Assembly (NCBI GenBank): GCA_002633005.1
Contig: NMRA01000035.1
Coordinates: forward strand, 184,001-248,000
Length of the DNA stretch: 64,000 nucleotides
From: Phoronis australis
Taxonomy: Eukaryota > Phoronida > Phoronidae
Reading direction: 5' to 3'
Shown: one piece after another, positions 46,501-51,629 of the stretch
Layout: each line of letters starts with the position of its first letter
Position numbering within the stretch: position 1 is the stretch's first letter
Notes under the pieces: model-generated
What the model saw: the letters and a program-made list of their open reading frames with translations, nothing else
Told to the model about the DNA's origin: nothing
Databases searched by the model: none
Translations under genes and position numbers: made by a program

Positions 46501-48823
46501 TTGATTTACAAAGCATGGCGAAGAACGGAAAGAACCTGATGATGTCAAACGTGTTTGCAGGGAAAACTATTATCAAACGCTAAATCAAATTAAAGCCTCC
46601 TGGAGGGCTTCTAGGGAGTCAAATTCTACACAGATTTTACATCAAGAATACAGGCATTCAGGCAGAGAACAATCAGCCTTTTCGAAAATCCATAAAACGT
46701 AAGACACGCAAAGATACCAAACCTGCTTTAGCAGTGTTCACATGGCCAATTGCTCCACGGCATGTAACCAGGGTGTCTGTTTCATGAAAAGTGACTAAGA
46801 CTTAAGTCAGAAATTTGGTCTTATGCTCCATATAACTACCGTATTTTTGAAAAATTACAAAATTTCACTGTCTTGAGCAAAAGTGCAAGGTGTCTGTTAT
46901 AAACCTGTTACTGATAGTTACTGAACTAATTTTTATGAATTATTTATAAATAGTCAGATATAACGTACCCGCATTTTGAGAACAAATTTTCTCCACTGAA
47001 TAGCAGGCATCAAACTGGTTCTCAAAATATGGGCACGTCATATCTCATTCTTGCCAATTATATCTAGACTAACCTTTTTCAGCAATTGTGCAGTTTCAGC
47101 ACGATACCAAATTTCTGTCTATAGTCTTAAGTCACTTTCCATGTGGTGGAACTGGCAATCTGGACAAAAACTTAACTATAATCAAGATTGGTAAAACCAG
47201 TTACATAAAGTTTGATTTCCAGCCCCACAGCACATGGCAGAAGACCTAACCAGGTGGCCAGCTGGTACAACTTGAGCCCAGTCCATCTAGATGACACCAA
47301 ACCAGGCAATAGTCATTTAGAGGTATCCGTATTTTGAGAACCAGTTTTCTCCACTCGATAACAGGCATCAAACTGGTTCTCAAAATCCGGGGACTCCTGC
47401 AAGTGGTTATTGCCTCAAATTACTCCAAGTTGCTATTGCCATGTTCTACCACTTACACCTCAGTAGACCACATTCTGGGTTTGACAGTACGTGTGTATGC
47501 GCTGCACTCTGTGACTGCACTCTGTGAAGGACGATTACCGCAATTAAGAACCAGTTTACGTAACATTATAATCAGCTCGTGATACTGAAAAAGCTTCTGA
47601 GCAAGCTGACAAAGCCAAATGCTTCGAGTAACTGCAGTCAACTGCCATGGAAATGCAGTTGAACAAATCTGTGCAGAACTGGATAGCAATGTTAAAACTG
47701 GAGTGGCATAATAAATTCCACTTTTTGCAGAAAAATACTTGACAGATCTGTTCTCAAAACAATCAAGAGAATTCAGGACTCTCCCTGAGCAGAAAGCCAA
47801 ACGTTGTACAAACTTTGCTTCCTATCTCTGTATCCCAATTTCCTTTCTGTTAATACAGAAAAGCAAGTTAGTTACGCGTTTTATTTTCAGTCCCTGGGCA
47901 TGTCACCATCATTTTCACAGCAAAATAACAAGTAACGCCATGCAACACCAGTTCACCCACGTGCCCCGTAACTCTGGCTTTCCAAACATGGCTTAAGATT
48001 TTAAACATGGTTCAGGGTTTTTCAAACGTGACTCAAGACTCCCGAACATGGTGCTAAAATTTCAAATATGTGCCCAGTACTTGAATACATGTAGGAACAG
48101 TACTGAGGATTAGAAGCTCTATAACACTGTGGAGGTTGTAGAAATTGCTAACAATCAAGGTCTTCTAAGTTCGGGATGATCAGCAAGCGTGAAGTCAATA
48201 TCTTCCAGGAACATCACCCTTAAACCCACCCATAAACCTAGCAGACATCACTAATTGATCAGTGTTATTACATCACTTGCCTGGCGAGTAAGATCTTGGA
48301 CCACTCAATTCATTAATCCTGGACTGTTTGTGTATTGAACCTGGTATGCTTTGAGACATTCCACACATTACAGAGGTGACCTAGTTTAGGGTACAAATGA
48401 CTCTAAACCCAGCAAACTACAAGGAAATTTTCAAAAAGAAACCAACCCTACTCCAAGAATGTGCCTGACATTCCAAGTCAAAAGAGGAACCTGTGTGTCA
48501 TGTACTTCAGGGGCCTGTTTCACTAAAGCATTAGGGCAGAACTGCTTGACCTGACGATTGTGAAAACTTGTATAAAGCAAAACCACCAGCGTTTGTCAAT
48601 AAGGTTTTCTTAGATGGCTGGGCTCCCCAAGGCTACAAATAACCCACATATAGGTGGCTTTTAATCAGCAACAGATCCCCACACACAATACCTGGCTTTC
48701 TGTCTCATTGTGCTGGTGCTCAGTGTTAGACTGGTGTTGCGGCTGCTGTTCATGTACATTTTTGACCGGTTTTGTCTTCTCATCTCCATTCTCCACCTTC
48801 TGAGTAAACAGTTTGTTGCCCAT
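7561..48823 (-). CDS. PRKAR1A-like: cAMP-dependent protein kinase type I regulatory subunit, whole gene model (9 coding exons)
   Basis: The coding exons, in transcript order, are 48823-48692, 37139-36975, 19505-19414, 17609-17498, 14353-14195, 13557-13497, 11984-11863, 8829-8748 and 7733-7561. Every junction is AG/GT and in phase, giving 1,098 bp (365 residues plus stop); vertebrate RI-alpha has about 380. The protein is the cytosolic inhibitor of the PKA catalytic subunit and releases it when cAMP binds. Visible parts: pseudosubstrate RRGAF at 79-83 (Ala82 at the P-site, so type I and not autophosphorylated type II), cyclic-nucleotide domain A with Glu186/Arg195, and domain B with Glu310/Arg319. 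Trp246 and Tyr357 fall where RI subunits cap the two cAMP molecules. The C-terminus NSFVSLSV is the family signature. RI-alpha versus RI-beta cannot be separated; invertebrates usually have one RI gene. Exons 2-9 are near certain. The N-terminus is less so, because the dimerization/docking domain is absent. Confidence 0.93.
7734..8747 (-). other. PRKAR1 intron 8
   Basis: This 1,014-bp intron lies between exons 8 and 9. No repeat or other gene is recognised; the open frames on either strand (up to 117 codons, 8366-8719 minus) have no recognisable domain. Confidence 0.8.
8748..8829 (-). CDS. PRKAR1A-like: PRKAR1 exon 8: cAMP domain B (residues 282-308)
   Basis: The acceptor TCATCACAG precedes GGT GGC GCT; the donor is TAT TTT G/GTAAGT. 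The 82 bp encode [20 protein letters not shown] and LGPSDYF plus one base of Gly309. The QRRSENEE...LGPSDYF stretch is typical of RI domain B. It leads directly into the phosphate-binding cassette, which is split by the next intron (FG/E). Confidence 0.95.
9570..10476. repeat. tandem duplication copy A (unit 913 bp)
   Basis: It starts TTCCAGATGAGATAGAAGAG and ends AAATCAAGTATGTTGT directly before the single N at 10477. Copy B follows at an offset of 913 bp with only scattered substitutions and small indels. An 81-codon open frame is present in both copies (10001-10246 and 10914-11159) with one amino-acid difference. That reflects copy identity, not coding constraint. Confidence 0.92.
9665..9788. 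mobile_element. 124-bp mariner-like MITE, copy in duplication A
   Basis: The ends are inverted: left AAGGGTGGTTCAAAAAGATG (first bases mutated), right CTCTTTTGAAACACCCTG. TA lies on both sides. No transposase is encoded. TA flanks and CAGGGTG termini are features of the Tc1/mariner superfamily. Confidence 0.6.
10478..11390. repeat. tandem duplication copy B
   Basis: It begins immediately after the N at 10477 (TTAATTCTGGATGAGATAG) and continues into unique sequence after TATGTTGT near 11390. The junction at an ambiguous base suggests two haplotype contigs placed in series. Confidence 0.92.
10575..10698. mobile_element. 124-bp mariner-like MITE, copy in duplication B
   Basis: The left terminus is CAGGGTGGTTCAAAAAGATG; the right terminus is CTCTTTTGAAACACCCAG. 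It is flanked by TA. It is the allelic or duplicated partner of the element at 9665-9788; here the left end is intact and the right end has one change. Confidence 0.6.
11863..11984 (-). CDS. PRKAR1A-like: PRKAR1 exon 7: start of cAMP domain B (residues 241-281)
   Basis: The acceptor GTTTACAG precedes AG AGC CTT; the donor is ACG GAG/GTGAGG. The 122 bp complete Glu241 and encode [20 protein letters not shown], then [20 protein letters not shown]. Trp246 lies where RI subunits have the tryptophan that stacks on the adenine of site-A cAMP. The second cyclic-nucleotide-binding domain begins here. The downstream intron holds the 0.9-kb duplication at 9.6-11.4 kb. Confidence 0.95.
11985..13496 (-). 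other. PRKAR1 intron 6
   Basis: This 1.5-kb AT-rich intron shows no repeat family or extra exon that I can recognise. Confidence 0.8.
13497..13557 (-). CDS. PRKAR1A-like: PRKAR1 exon 6: inter-domain helix (residues 221-240)
   Basis: The acceptor TTTTTTCAG precedes GGA AGT ACA; the donor is ATA TTA G/GTGAGC. The 61 bp encode [20 protein letters not shown] plus the first base of Glu241. This short exon forms the helix linking the two cyclic-nucleotide-binding domains. It is too short to show as an open frame on its own and is found by homology and phase. The intron to the next exon is 1.5 kb. Confidence 0.95.
13558..14194 (-). other. PRKAR1 intron 5
   Basis: This is the shortest intron (637 bp). 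Nothing further is seen in it. Confidence 0.85.
14195..14353 (-). CDS. PRKAR1A-like: PRKAR1 exon 5: phosphate-binding cassette A (residues 168-220)
   Basis: The acceptor CTTCTTCAG precedes ATC ATC ATC AAC; the donor is ATC CTC ATG/GTAGGC. The exon is 159 bp, phase 0 to 0. It contains [16 protein letters not shown], the phosphate-binding cassette of site A. Glu186 would contact the ribose 2'-OH and Arg195 the cyclic phosphate. It ends [15 protein letters not shown], the helix that couples domain A to domain B and to the catalytic subunit. The cassette differs from the mammalian one mainly by Gln for Ala after the Arg. Confidence 0.96.
14354..17497 (-). other. PRKAR1 intron 4
   Basis: This 3.1-kb intron includes a short CA-rich microsatellite (about 14691-14720) and AT-rich runs at 15100-15480. 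A near-repeat, GATAATTYGAGAACCGGTAGA, occurs at about 15818-15890 in three imperfect copies. No gene is recognised. Confidence 0.75.
17498..17609 (-). CDS. PRKAR1A-like: PRKAR1 exon 4: cAMP domain A beta strands (residues 130-167)
   Basis: The acceptor TTTTCTAG supplies C to finish Ser130; the donor is GTG GAT/GTAAGT. The residues are [20 protein letters not shown] followed by [17 protein letters not shown]. This is the first half of the beta-barrel of cyclic-nucleotide-binding domain A. One oddity is an extra Arg at 154, inside the usual GDEGDNFYV loop. It is a clean 3-base insertion, with the frame intact on both sides. Counting from the conserved cAMP-contact residues, it is the only length change relative to mammalian RI-alpha between the pseudosubstrate and the C-terminus. 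Confidence 0.95.
17610..19413 (-). other. PRKAR1 intron 3
   Basis: This 1.8-kb intron contains one member of an inverted foldback family (about 18785-19080). No extra exon is seen. Confidence 0.8.
18785..19080. repeat. foldback element of the AAGGTTATGTAGGACC family, copy 1
   Basis: The left arm contains GTTCCGAAGTTGGCCAAAAT and CTAGGATCCTAAATAACCTT. The right arm contains AAGGTTATGTAAGACCCAAG and AATATGGCTAACTTCGGAGC. The two are inverted copies around TTAAAGCAACACATTC. The second full member is at 21255-21700. Confidence 0.6.
19414..19505 (-). CDS. PRKAR1A-like: PRKAR1 exon 3: start of cAMP domain A (N3A motif)
   Basis: The acceptor CTTGCAG is followed by GTT ATA CCA; the donor is GAG CGG AG/GTAGGT. 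The 92 bp encode residues 100-129 ([20 protein letters not shown], then [10 protein letters not shown]) plus two bases of Ser130. This is the N3A helical motif that opens the first cyclic-nucleotide-binding domain and is very conserved across RI subunits. The split serine codon is completed by the C at 17609. The intron upstream is about 17.5 kb in this assembly but contains a 5-kb duplication and a gap, so its real length is probably less. Confidence 0.95.
21255..21700. repeat. foldback element of the AAGGTTATGTAGGACC family, copy 2
   Basis: The left arm has GAAATTAGCCAAATTTGGAC and CTGGGCTTCTGCATAGCCTC. The right arm has AAGGTTATGCAGGACCCTGG and TTCAATTTTGGCTAACTTGG. Outer portions also pair (CTATTTTGATAG against GCACTATCAAATAAC). 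Arms of about 200 bp make this a long imperfect hairpin. Half-copies carrying the core occur near 38829 and 44300. Confidence 0.6.
23905..24270. mobile_element. inverted pair of tRNA-derived SINEs (in block A)
   Basis: The plus-strand copy has a Pol III A box TGGCCTAGTGG (24098-24108) and a B box GGTTCAAACCC (24142-24152), 33 bp apart as in tRNA promoters. The other half is an inverted copy, with the complement of the A box (CCACTAGGCCA, 24038-24048) and a degenerate B box. The distal tails also pair: GGCCATCTTCAG near 23910 against CTGAAGATGGCC at 24241-24252. The whole is a palindrome of about 350 bp. Confidence 0.7.
27945..28010. repeat. G/T-rich simple repeat
   Basis: Imperfect GGGAGGTGTGCGC units grade into GTGTGTGAATGTGTTG. 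The block B counterpart near 33845-33900 has a different unit number. Confidence 0.8.
28514..28590. repeat. TA-rich microsatellite
   Basis: TATATG/TA repeats lie directly left of the transposon end at 28591. The corresponding array in block B (34412-34585) is longer and mostly TATGTA. Confidence 0.9.
28591..28831. mobile_element. terminal 240 bp of a TIR DNA transposon, cut by the gap
   Basis: It starts CCGTATTCGCCGTAATAACC after a flanking TA. Reverse-complemented, the whole 240 bp aligns with 52870-53096, the right end of the element at 51630-53096; both share TTTGATAGCAATGCA and GGTTATAATAAG-type segments. It is therefore a second, oppositely oriented copy of that element, truncated by missing sequence. 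Confidence 0.75.
28832..29441. other. assembly gap (610 N)
   Basis: This is a run of unknown bases exactly between the end of the copy A side and copy B. Open frames through it are meaningless. Confidence 0.99.
29442..34420. repeat. 5-kb duplicated block, copy B
   Basis: It begins at the first base after the N run (TTACACAATATACATG) and is collinear with copy A to GGGAAAATACTGTACATATA, then continues through a longer TATGTA microsatellite into unique sequence. An 82-codon plus-strand frame intact in copy A (27081) is disrupted here, which argues against coding function. Confidence 0.93.
29800..30170. mobile_element. inverted pair of tRNA-derived SINEs (in block B)
   Basis: This is the copy of 23905-24270 in the second block. 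The A box TGGCCTAGTGG is intact (29990-30000); the B box is weaker (GGTTCAGACCT, 30034-30044). Confidence 0.65.
34412..34585. repeat. TATGTA/TGTATG microsatellite
   Basis: About 170 bp of TATGTA units shade into GTGTAT units. It gives rise to long spurious open frames on both strands (Tyr-Val or His-Thr repeats). Confidence 0.95.
36975..37139 (-). CDS. PRKAR1A-like: PRKAR1 exon 2: linker and pseudosubstrate (residues 45-99)
   Basis: The acceptor TTCTTCAG precedes GAA CAA CAG; the donor is AAG/GTAATT. The 165 bp are phase 0 to 0. The residues start [10 protein letters not shown] and run through an acidic, proline-rich linker to [12 protein letters not shown] and [15 protein letters not shown] is the inhibitor sequence that occupies the catalytic cleft of PKA-C; Ala replaces the phosphorylatable Ser/Thr, which is diagnostic of type I subunits. 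[10 protein letters not shown] begins the conserved helix leading into cAMP domain A. The intron before this exon sits where vertebrate RI genes join the docking-domain exon, so a canonical upstream exon would splice here in the same phase. Confidence 0.95.
38682..38805. mobile_element. small MITE with CTGGG(G)CC termini
   Basis: The left end CTGGGGCCTGATTCACGAGT and the right end GGTGAAACATGGCCCAG are imperfect inverted repeats bounding 124 bp. Another end of similar type, GGGGCCTGTTTCACTAAAGC, lies near 48509. Confidence 0.5.
39930..40080. repeat. dispersed repeat shared (inverted) with 61690-61810 and 63730-63850
   Basis: The plus strand reads GGACACAAGATGGCGCTGTG, GCAGCCATTTTTCACTTTTT and AGCTCCGCTGTCACTG. 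The reverse complement of 61690-61810 reads the same way (CAGACACAAACTGGTGCTGT, GGCGGCCATTTTTCCC, GCTCCGCTGTTTGTGG). The family is unnamed. Confidence 0.6.
40293..40372. repeat. two tandem 40-bp units
   Basis: GCAGACTTATTGCTGGG followed by CGTTTACGTTA and CAATAGCT occurs twice in direct succession, with a few differences. Confidence 0.85.
41320..41454 (-). CDS. possible cassette or alternative first exon in PRKAR1 intron 1
   Basis: On the PRKAR1 strand, a pyrimidine-leaning acceptor (TTGTTGGCTCAG) opens a 135-bp frame of exactly 45 codons. It begins [19 protein letters not shown] and ends NPPPC at an excellent donor, TGT/GTAAGT. Both borders are phase 0, the same as the exon 1 to exon 2 junction, so it could be included without changing frame. 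An internal ATG in an acceptable context would alternatively make it a 21-codon first exon. No homology is recognised, and an 11.6-kb intron will contain some such frames by chance. Confidence 0.2.
41686..42092. mobile_element. 407-bp MITE with about 45-bp terminal inverted repeats
   Basis: The left end is CCTGGGCCCCGTCTCCAATC, then TTTTTACTCGAAATGGAACT. The right end, reverse-complemented, is CCTGGGCCCGGTCTAATCTT, then TGTACTCGAAACAAACTCGA. The interior repeats the CTCGAA/TTCGAG motif, including a central palindrome near 41875-41905. No protein is encoded. Confidence 0.8.
43312..43454 (+). pseudogene. THAP-type zinc-finger-like N-terminal fragment
   Basis: ATG at 43312 opens a frame beginning [15 protein letters not shown]. 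The Cys pairs and the later VTFHPLP motif resemble the start of a THAP (C2-CH) DNA-binding domain, which is common in transposases and transcription factors. After KRQRNR, where THAP domains have a Trp-containing helix, the similarity ends; the frame runs on without resemblance to 43545. It could be a first exon ending near 43454 at a weak donor (CCG/GTCACG), but a decayed transposon fragment is at least as likely. It lies antisense in PRKAR1 intron 1. Confidence 0.35.
46953..47046. repeat. short foldback element, copy 2
   Basis: It has the same arm and loop plan as 7055-7150: left ATTTTGAGAACAAATTTTCT, loop CCACTGAATAGCAGGCAT, right CAAACTGGTTCTCAAAAT, flanked by GTACCC and GGGCAC. It lies in intron 1 of PRKAR1. 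Confidence 0.8.
47320..47397. repeat. short foldback element, copy 3
   Basis: This is the third copy of the family, about 0.3 kb from copy 2: left TATTTTGAGAACCAGTTTTC, loop TCCACTCGATAACAGGCAT, right CAAACTGGTTCTCAAAATCC. The outer flanks are less conserved than in copy 1. Confidence 0.78.
47981..48090. repeat. 20-bp tandem array (about 5.5 units)
   Basis: Units of the form TTCAAACATGGTTCAAGATT follow each other at a strict 20-bp spacing: TCCAAACATGGCTTAAGATT, TTAAACATGGTTCAGGGTTT, TTCAAACGTGACTCAAGACT, CCCGAACATGGTGCTAAAAT and TTCAAATATGTGCCCAGTAC. It lies 0.6 kb from the proposed PRKAR1 first exon, in intron 1. Confidence 0.85.
48692..48823 (-). CDS. PRKAR1A-like: PRKAR1 proposed first coding exon (atypical N-terminus, residues 1-44)
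   Basis: The exon opens with ATG at 48823-48821 in a good context (A at -3, G at +4), with an in-frame TGA 18 nt upstream. It encodes 44 residues beginning MGNKLFTQ, then a Gln/His/Glu-rich stretch ending NETESQ. The donor is CAG/GTATTG, in phase 0, exactly matching the phase-0 acceptor of exon 2. RI subunits normally carry a helical dimerization/docking domain here that binds AKAP anchors; nothing resembling it is encoded. The Met-Gly-Asn start could allow N-myristoylation, but Phe at position 6 is not the favoured Ser/Thr. Inference: this is an alternative first exon giving a monomeric, unanchored isoform, as reported for some insect RI transcripts. It could also be a chance open frame with an imperfect donor; transcript evidence is lacking. 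Confidence 0.6.
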
Positions 48824-49868
48824 ACTGGTCACTGCTGGTCACTGCAGGTTCTGTGAACGTCCTAGCCACACACAGCAGCTGTAATCACGCGCCTGACCAC
48901 AGTAATGCTTACACCAGATAAGCGGCAAGGTGTAAAAAAGTAAATAATGATAAGCCCATTGAAATTGACATGGAGTGGTGACAGCCTGTGTAGCACTGTA
49001 TCGTTGATCAAAAGTTCTTTCTGTCAGGTGCTTTTCATGTTTATCTGCACGTGTAAGGAAACAGGCGTGACTCGCAAATCCTAGGGAGCTGACGGGCAAG
49101 CAGCTTGCCTCACAGCACGGCCTCTCGTAAATAACAGTTGCAGAGCGGGAGACCTTCTCCACCAACTCTACCAGCACAGACCAGCGAGTGAGATGCGCAG
49201 CTGATGAAAAAATCAATAACCATATAGCACATTTATTTAACGTCTTATTCCAACCAGTCGCTTCAATTGTTTTAATGGGATCCGACAATTAAGTTAAGTT
49301 GCATGTATACACCTGTTTGGAAGTATGACCCAGGGAGTTGTAATGGTAGTATGCTGTGTATCCTCCTTCAGAACAATCCTCTTTAAACTTCCAGCTGGTG
49401 TAAAGTCACTATCCAGTTCCACATATACAGTGCATGGATGATCTTTGCTTGATGACACTGAGTAACAGCTAGCCACCCGAATCTTGAGACACTTGGTCAA
49501 TCCTTCAGGTTCACGCACTGAGTGTACAAACACACACACACTGATATTGACAGTCAAGACTTGGCACTAATGCATAAACCGGTCAACTCAACACAAAACA
49601 CATGGACCAGACGAACAGGGGAGACAACTCTGACAGGCAAGACTTGAATGGCATGCCAAACAGACCTATTGCCTTGTGCCAATGACTGTACTCCAATGGC
49701 AATGAATGTAAACAAAAGACCATTTTTGTAATGTCTGCATGCTGTTCGGAATGCTGAGCTGTGTCAGCATGTGAAATCACTACTGGGCAATAGTAAACGA
49801 AAGTTTAATGCAGGAAGAGGGGGTTCAAGTAATACACCCTGTACAAACTTACTAAAGAAACGGTAAAA
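48824..49868 (-). promoter_or_regulatory. 5' flank of the proposed PRKAR1 first exon
   Basis: This is the interval upstream of the ATG at 48823. It includes the in-frame TGA and a duplicated CAGTGACCAG just before the start. It is not CpG-rich, and no TATA box can be singled out. It would contain the promoter if exon 1 is a genuine first exon. Confidence 0.25.
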
Positions 49869-50973
49869 GTGACAGCACTAGTACACAATTTATTGAAACA
49901 AAAGTGTCTTTTGTATAAAAGCGATCATTTCTTACATGCAAGTGTTTCCATCATCTACATTTTATCACAAATGCTACTGAAGAGGGAATCGTTTTTGCAA
50001 AGACCTTTCAGTCACAAAAGCAGATATACCGATAGATCCAATTACCAGACAACCAACAATGAACAAGCTATATTAAACGATTCATCTGATCTTAAAATAA
50101 ATACAGACTTACAAATAACAATTGCACCAATAATCAAAATGAGAACTGGATAAAAAGGAGAACTTGATACCTTTCCTCAGGCAATTAAAATCTATCTGAT
50201 GAAAAGAAATATTATAAGCTATACACGAATGTGTAAAGTGAAAAAGAGCATAGAATTCTGGTGAGCCTGGCAACGATAGGATAGTTTTTTAAAAAGTACT
50301 CGTGAGGACACGGCGACAATTCCTGTGCTCCATTTCCTGGTTAAACGTGACAAAAACTGCTTTTACACAGTAATAGTTGTCGCGGTGAGAGTCGTCACGG
50401 CACGCCTTGCTCTACTTAAGTCGAATTTACACAACATTAGATCGTAAACTGGGTCCGCAGGAGTCATTGACACAAAAACTGTCTATGTATGCTTGCATAA
50501 ATAATAGTGAATGTCCAGACCAGTTGGAATGCTAGCAAATCACCAGTGTGTGCCAAACATTGATGCTCCTTTCCAACCTGTCCCAGTCTGTGTTTAGACG
50601 TATAGTTGACATTGGAGAAAATCTTCTTGAAAGAGGAAAATTCCAAGTCCCTTTAGTTAGGCCATTACTATTCTCAGCAGTGACAACTCGTGTTCTCAGC
50701 ATCCAGACATGACAGGAGTGGGAAGAAATGGAAATCACACCCAGCCATGGCCTCCACCAAGACTCTCGACAGGACTCCTCTCATCCAACGCCGTTCCCAA
50801 GCGAGGAGTCTTCTAATACTTATTTACATCTGCACAAAATTCATCTCTAGTGGAGGTGAATCAAGGCTACTACGACGGAATAGCTCGTCCATGACTTCAG
50901 TCGTGCAGAATCCACTCCAAAAGGAATTAATTGAATTGTCAGTGTCACCACCCAGGGCGTTTCCTTTGGGAAA
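49868..50973 (-). CDS. candidate terminal exon and 3' UTR of an unidentified minus-strand gene
   Basis: On the minus strand a 49-codon open frame (50973-50824, stop TAA at 50826-50824) has protein-like composition. It includes GDTDNSINSFWSGFCTTEV, then MDELFRRSSLDSPPLEMNFV and QM. RRSS resembles a basophilic kinase site. A possible acceptor is CCCAAAG/GAAACG at about 50964. An AATAAA signal lies on the minus strand at 49894-49889, giving a plausible 0.9-kb 3' UTR. No family is recognised and no further exon was found to the right, so this may be chance. Confidence 0.25.
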
Positions 50974-51629
50974 TTAAAAATTCAGCGTGGGTAGGCGTTA
51001 AATCGAGCAAGGACACTCAAAAACGATAGTTTTGAGAAGTCGGAAATGGGAGATTATCCAAACAGTCAATTGGCTCACGCAAGTGCCTTACAAAGCATTT
51101 TTGTACACATGTACGGTAATACAAGAATGCACGTGGGCCTAAGGAATCATTCGATGTCTCCCGTAGTAAAACATGGGAATTTTCCATGCTGAATATTAGT
51201 TCTGCTCATTTTGAGAGCTAAAATTCTTGTGAGAGGAGCATTCGCAAAGATAATGGCAAGTCTCTGTCATATAAATTACATAGGAGTGAGCATTAGGTGA
51301 ACCCAGAGGAGTACAGATTCTACTTCATCAGTATCATTTCATCAGCGTGCTAACACATTCCACCCACTGCTAATTATAGACCGTTGTGCTTCGTTAGCAG
51401 AATCCCTCAATATGAAGTTGGAAATATTCAATAAGCTTCCTTCCAATGAAGTCAAACATTCACGGAACAGTTTCTAACATTCCAAGGGAATACGACTCGC
51501 ATAAAGTTGATGAAAGTAAAAAAGTACCTTGAACATAGATAAATAATTATCGGTTACGACCCGCAAAGAGGCTTTTCTATTTTATTTATTCAAAAATGGT
51601 CATAATGAAAGATTTCACTTCATTACTAC

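Larger units (their letters stand above)
37140..48691 (-). other. PRKAR1 intron 1 (11.6 kb)
   Basis: This contains MITEs (38682-38805, 41686-42092), a dispersed repeat (39930-40080), a 40-bp tandem pair (40293-40372), a THAP-like fragment (43312-43454), two foldback elements (46953, 47320) and a 20-bp array (47981-48090). A possible in-phase cassette exon lies at 41320-41454. No docking-domain exon was found here on the minus strand. Confidence 0.7.

Noticed and set aside
48839-49288. 149-codon minus-strand frame just upstream of the proposed PRKAR1 start
   Set aside because: It ends 16 bases before the ATG in another frame, has no recognisable domain and no similarity to a docking domain.
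50280-50310. HEYF on the minus strand as a remnant of the RI docking motif REYF
   Set aside because: The flanking residues do not match the docking domain on either side.
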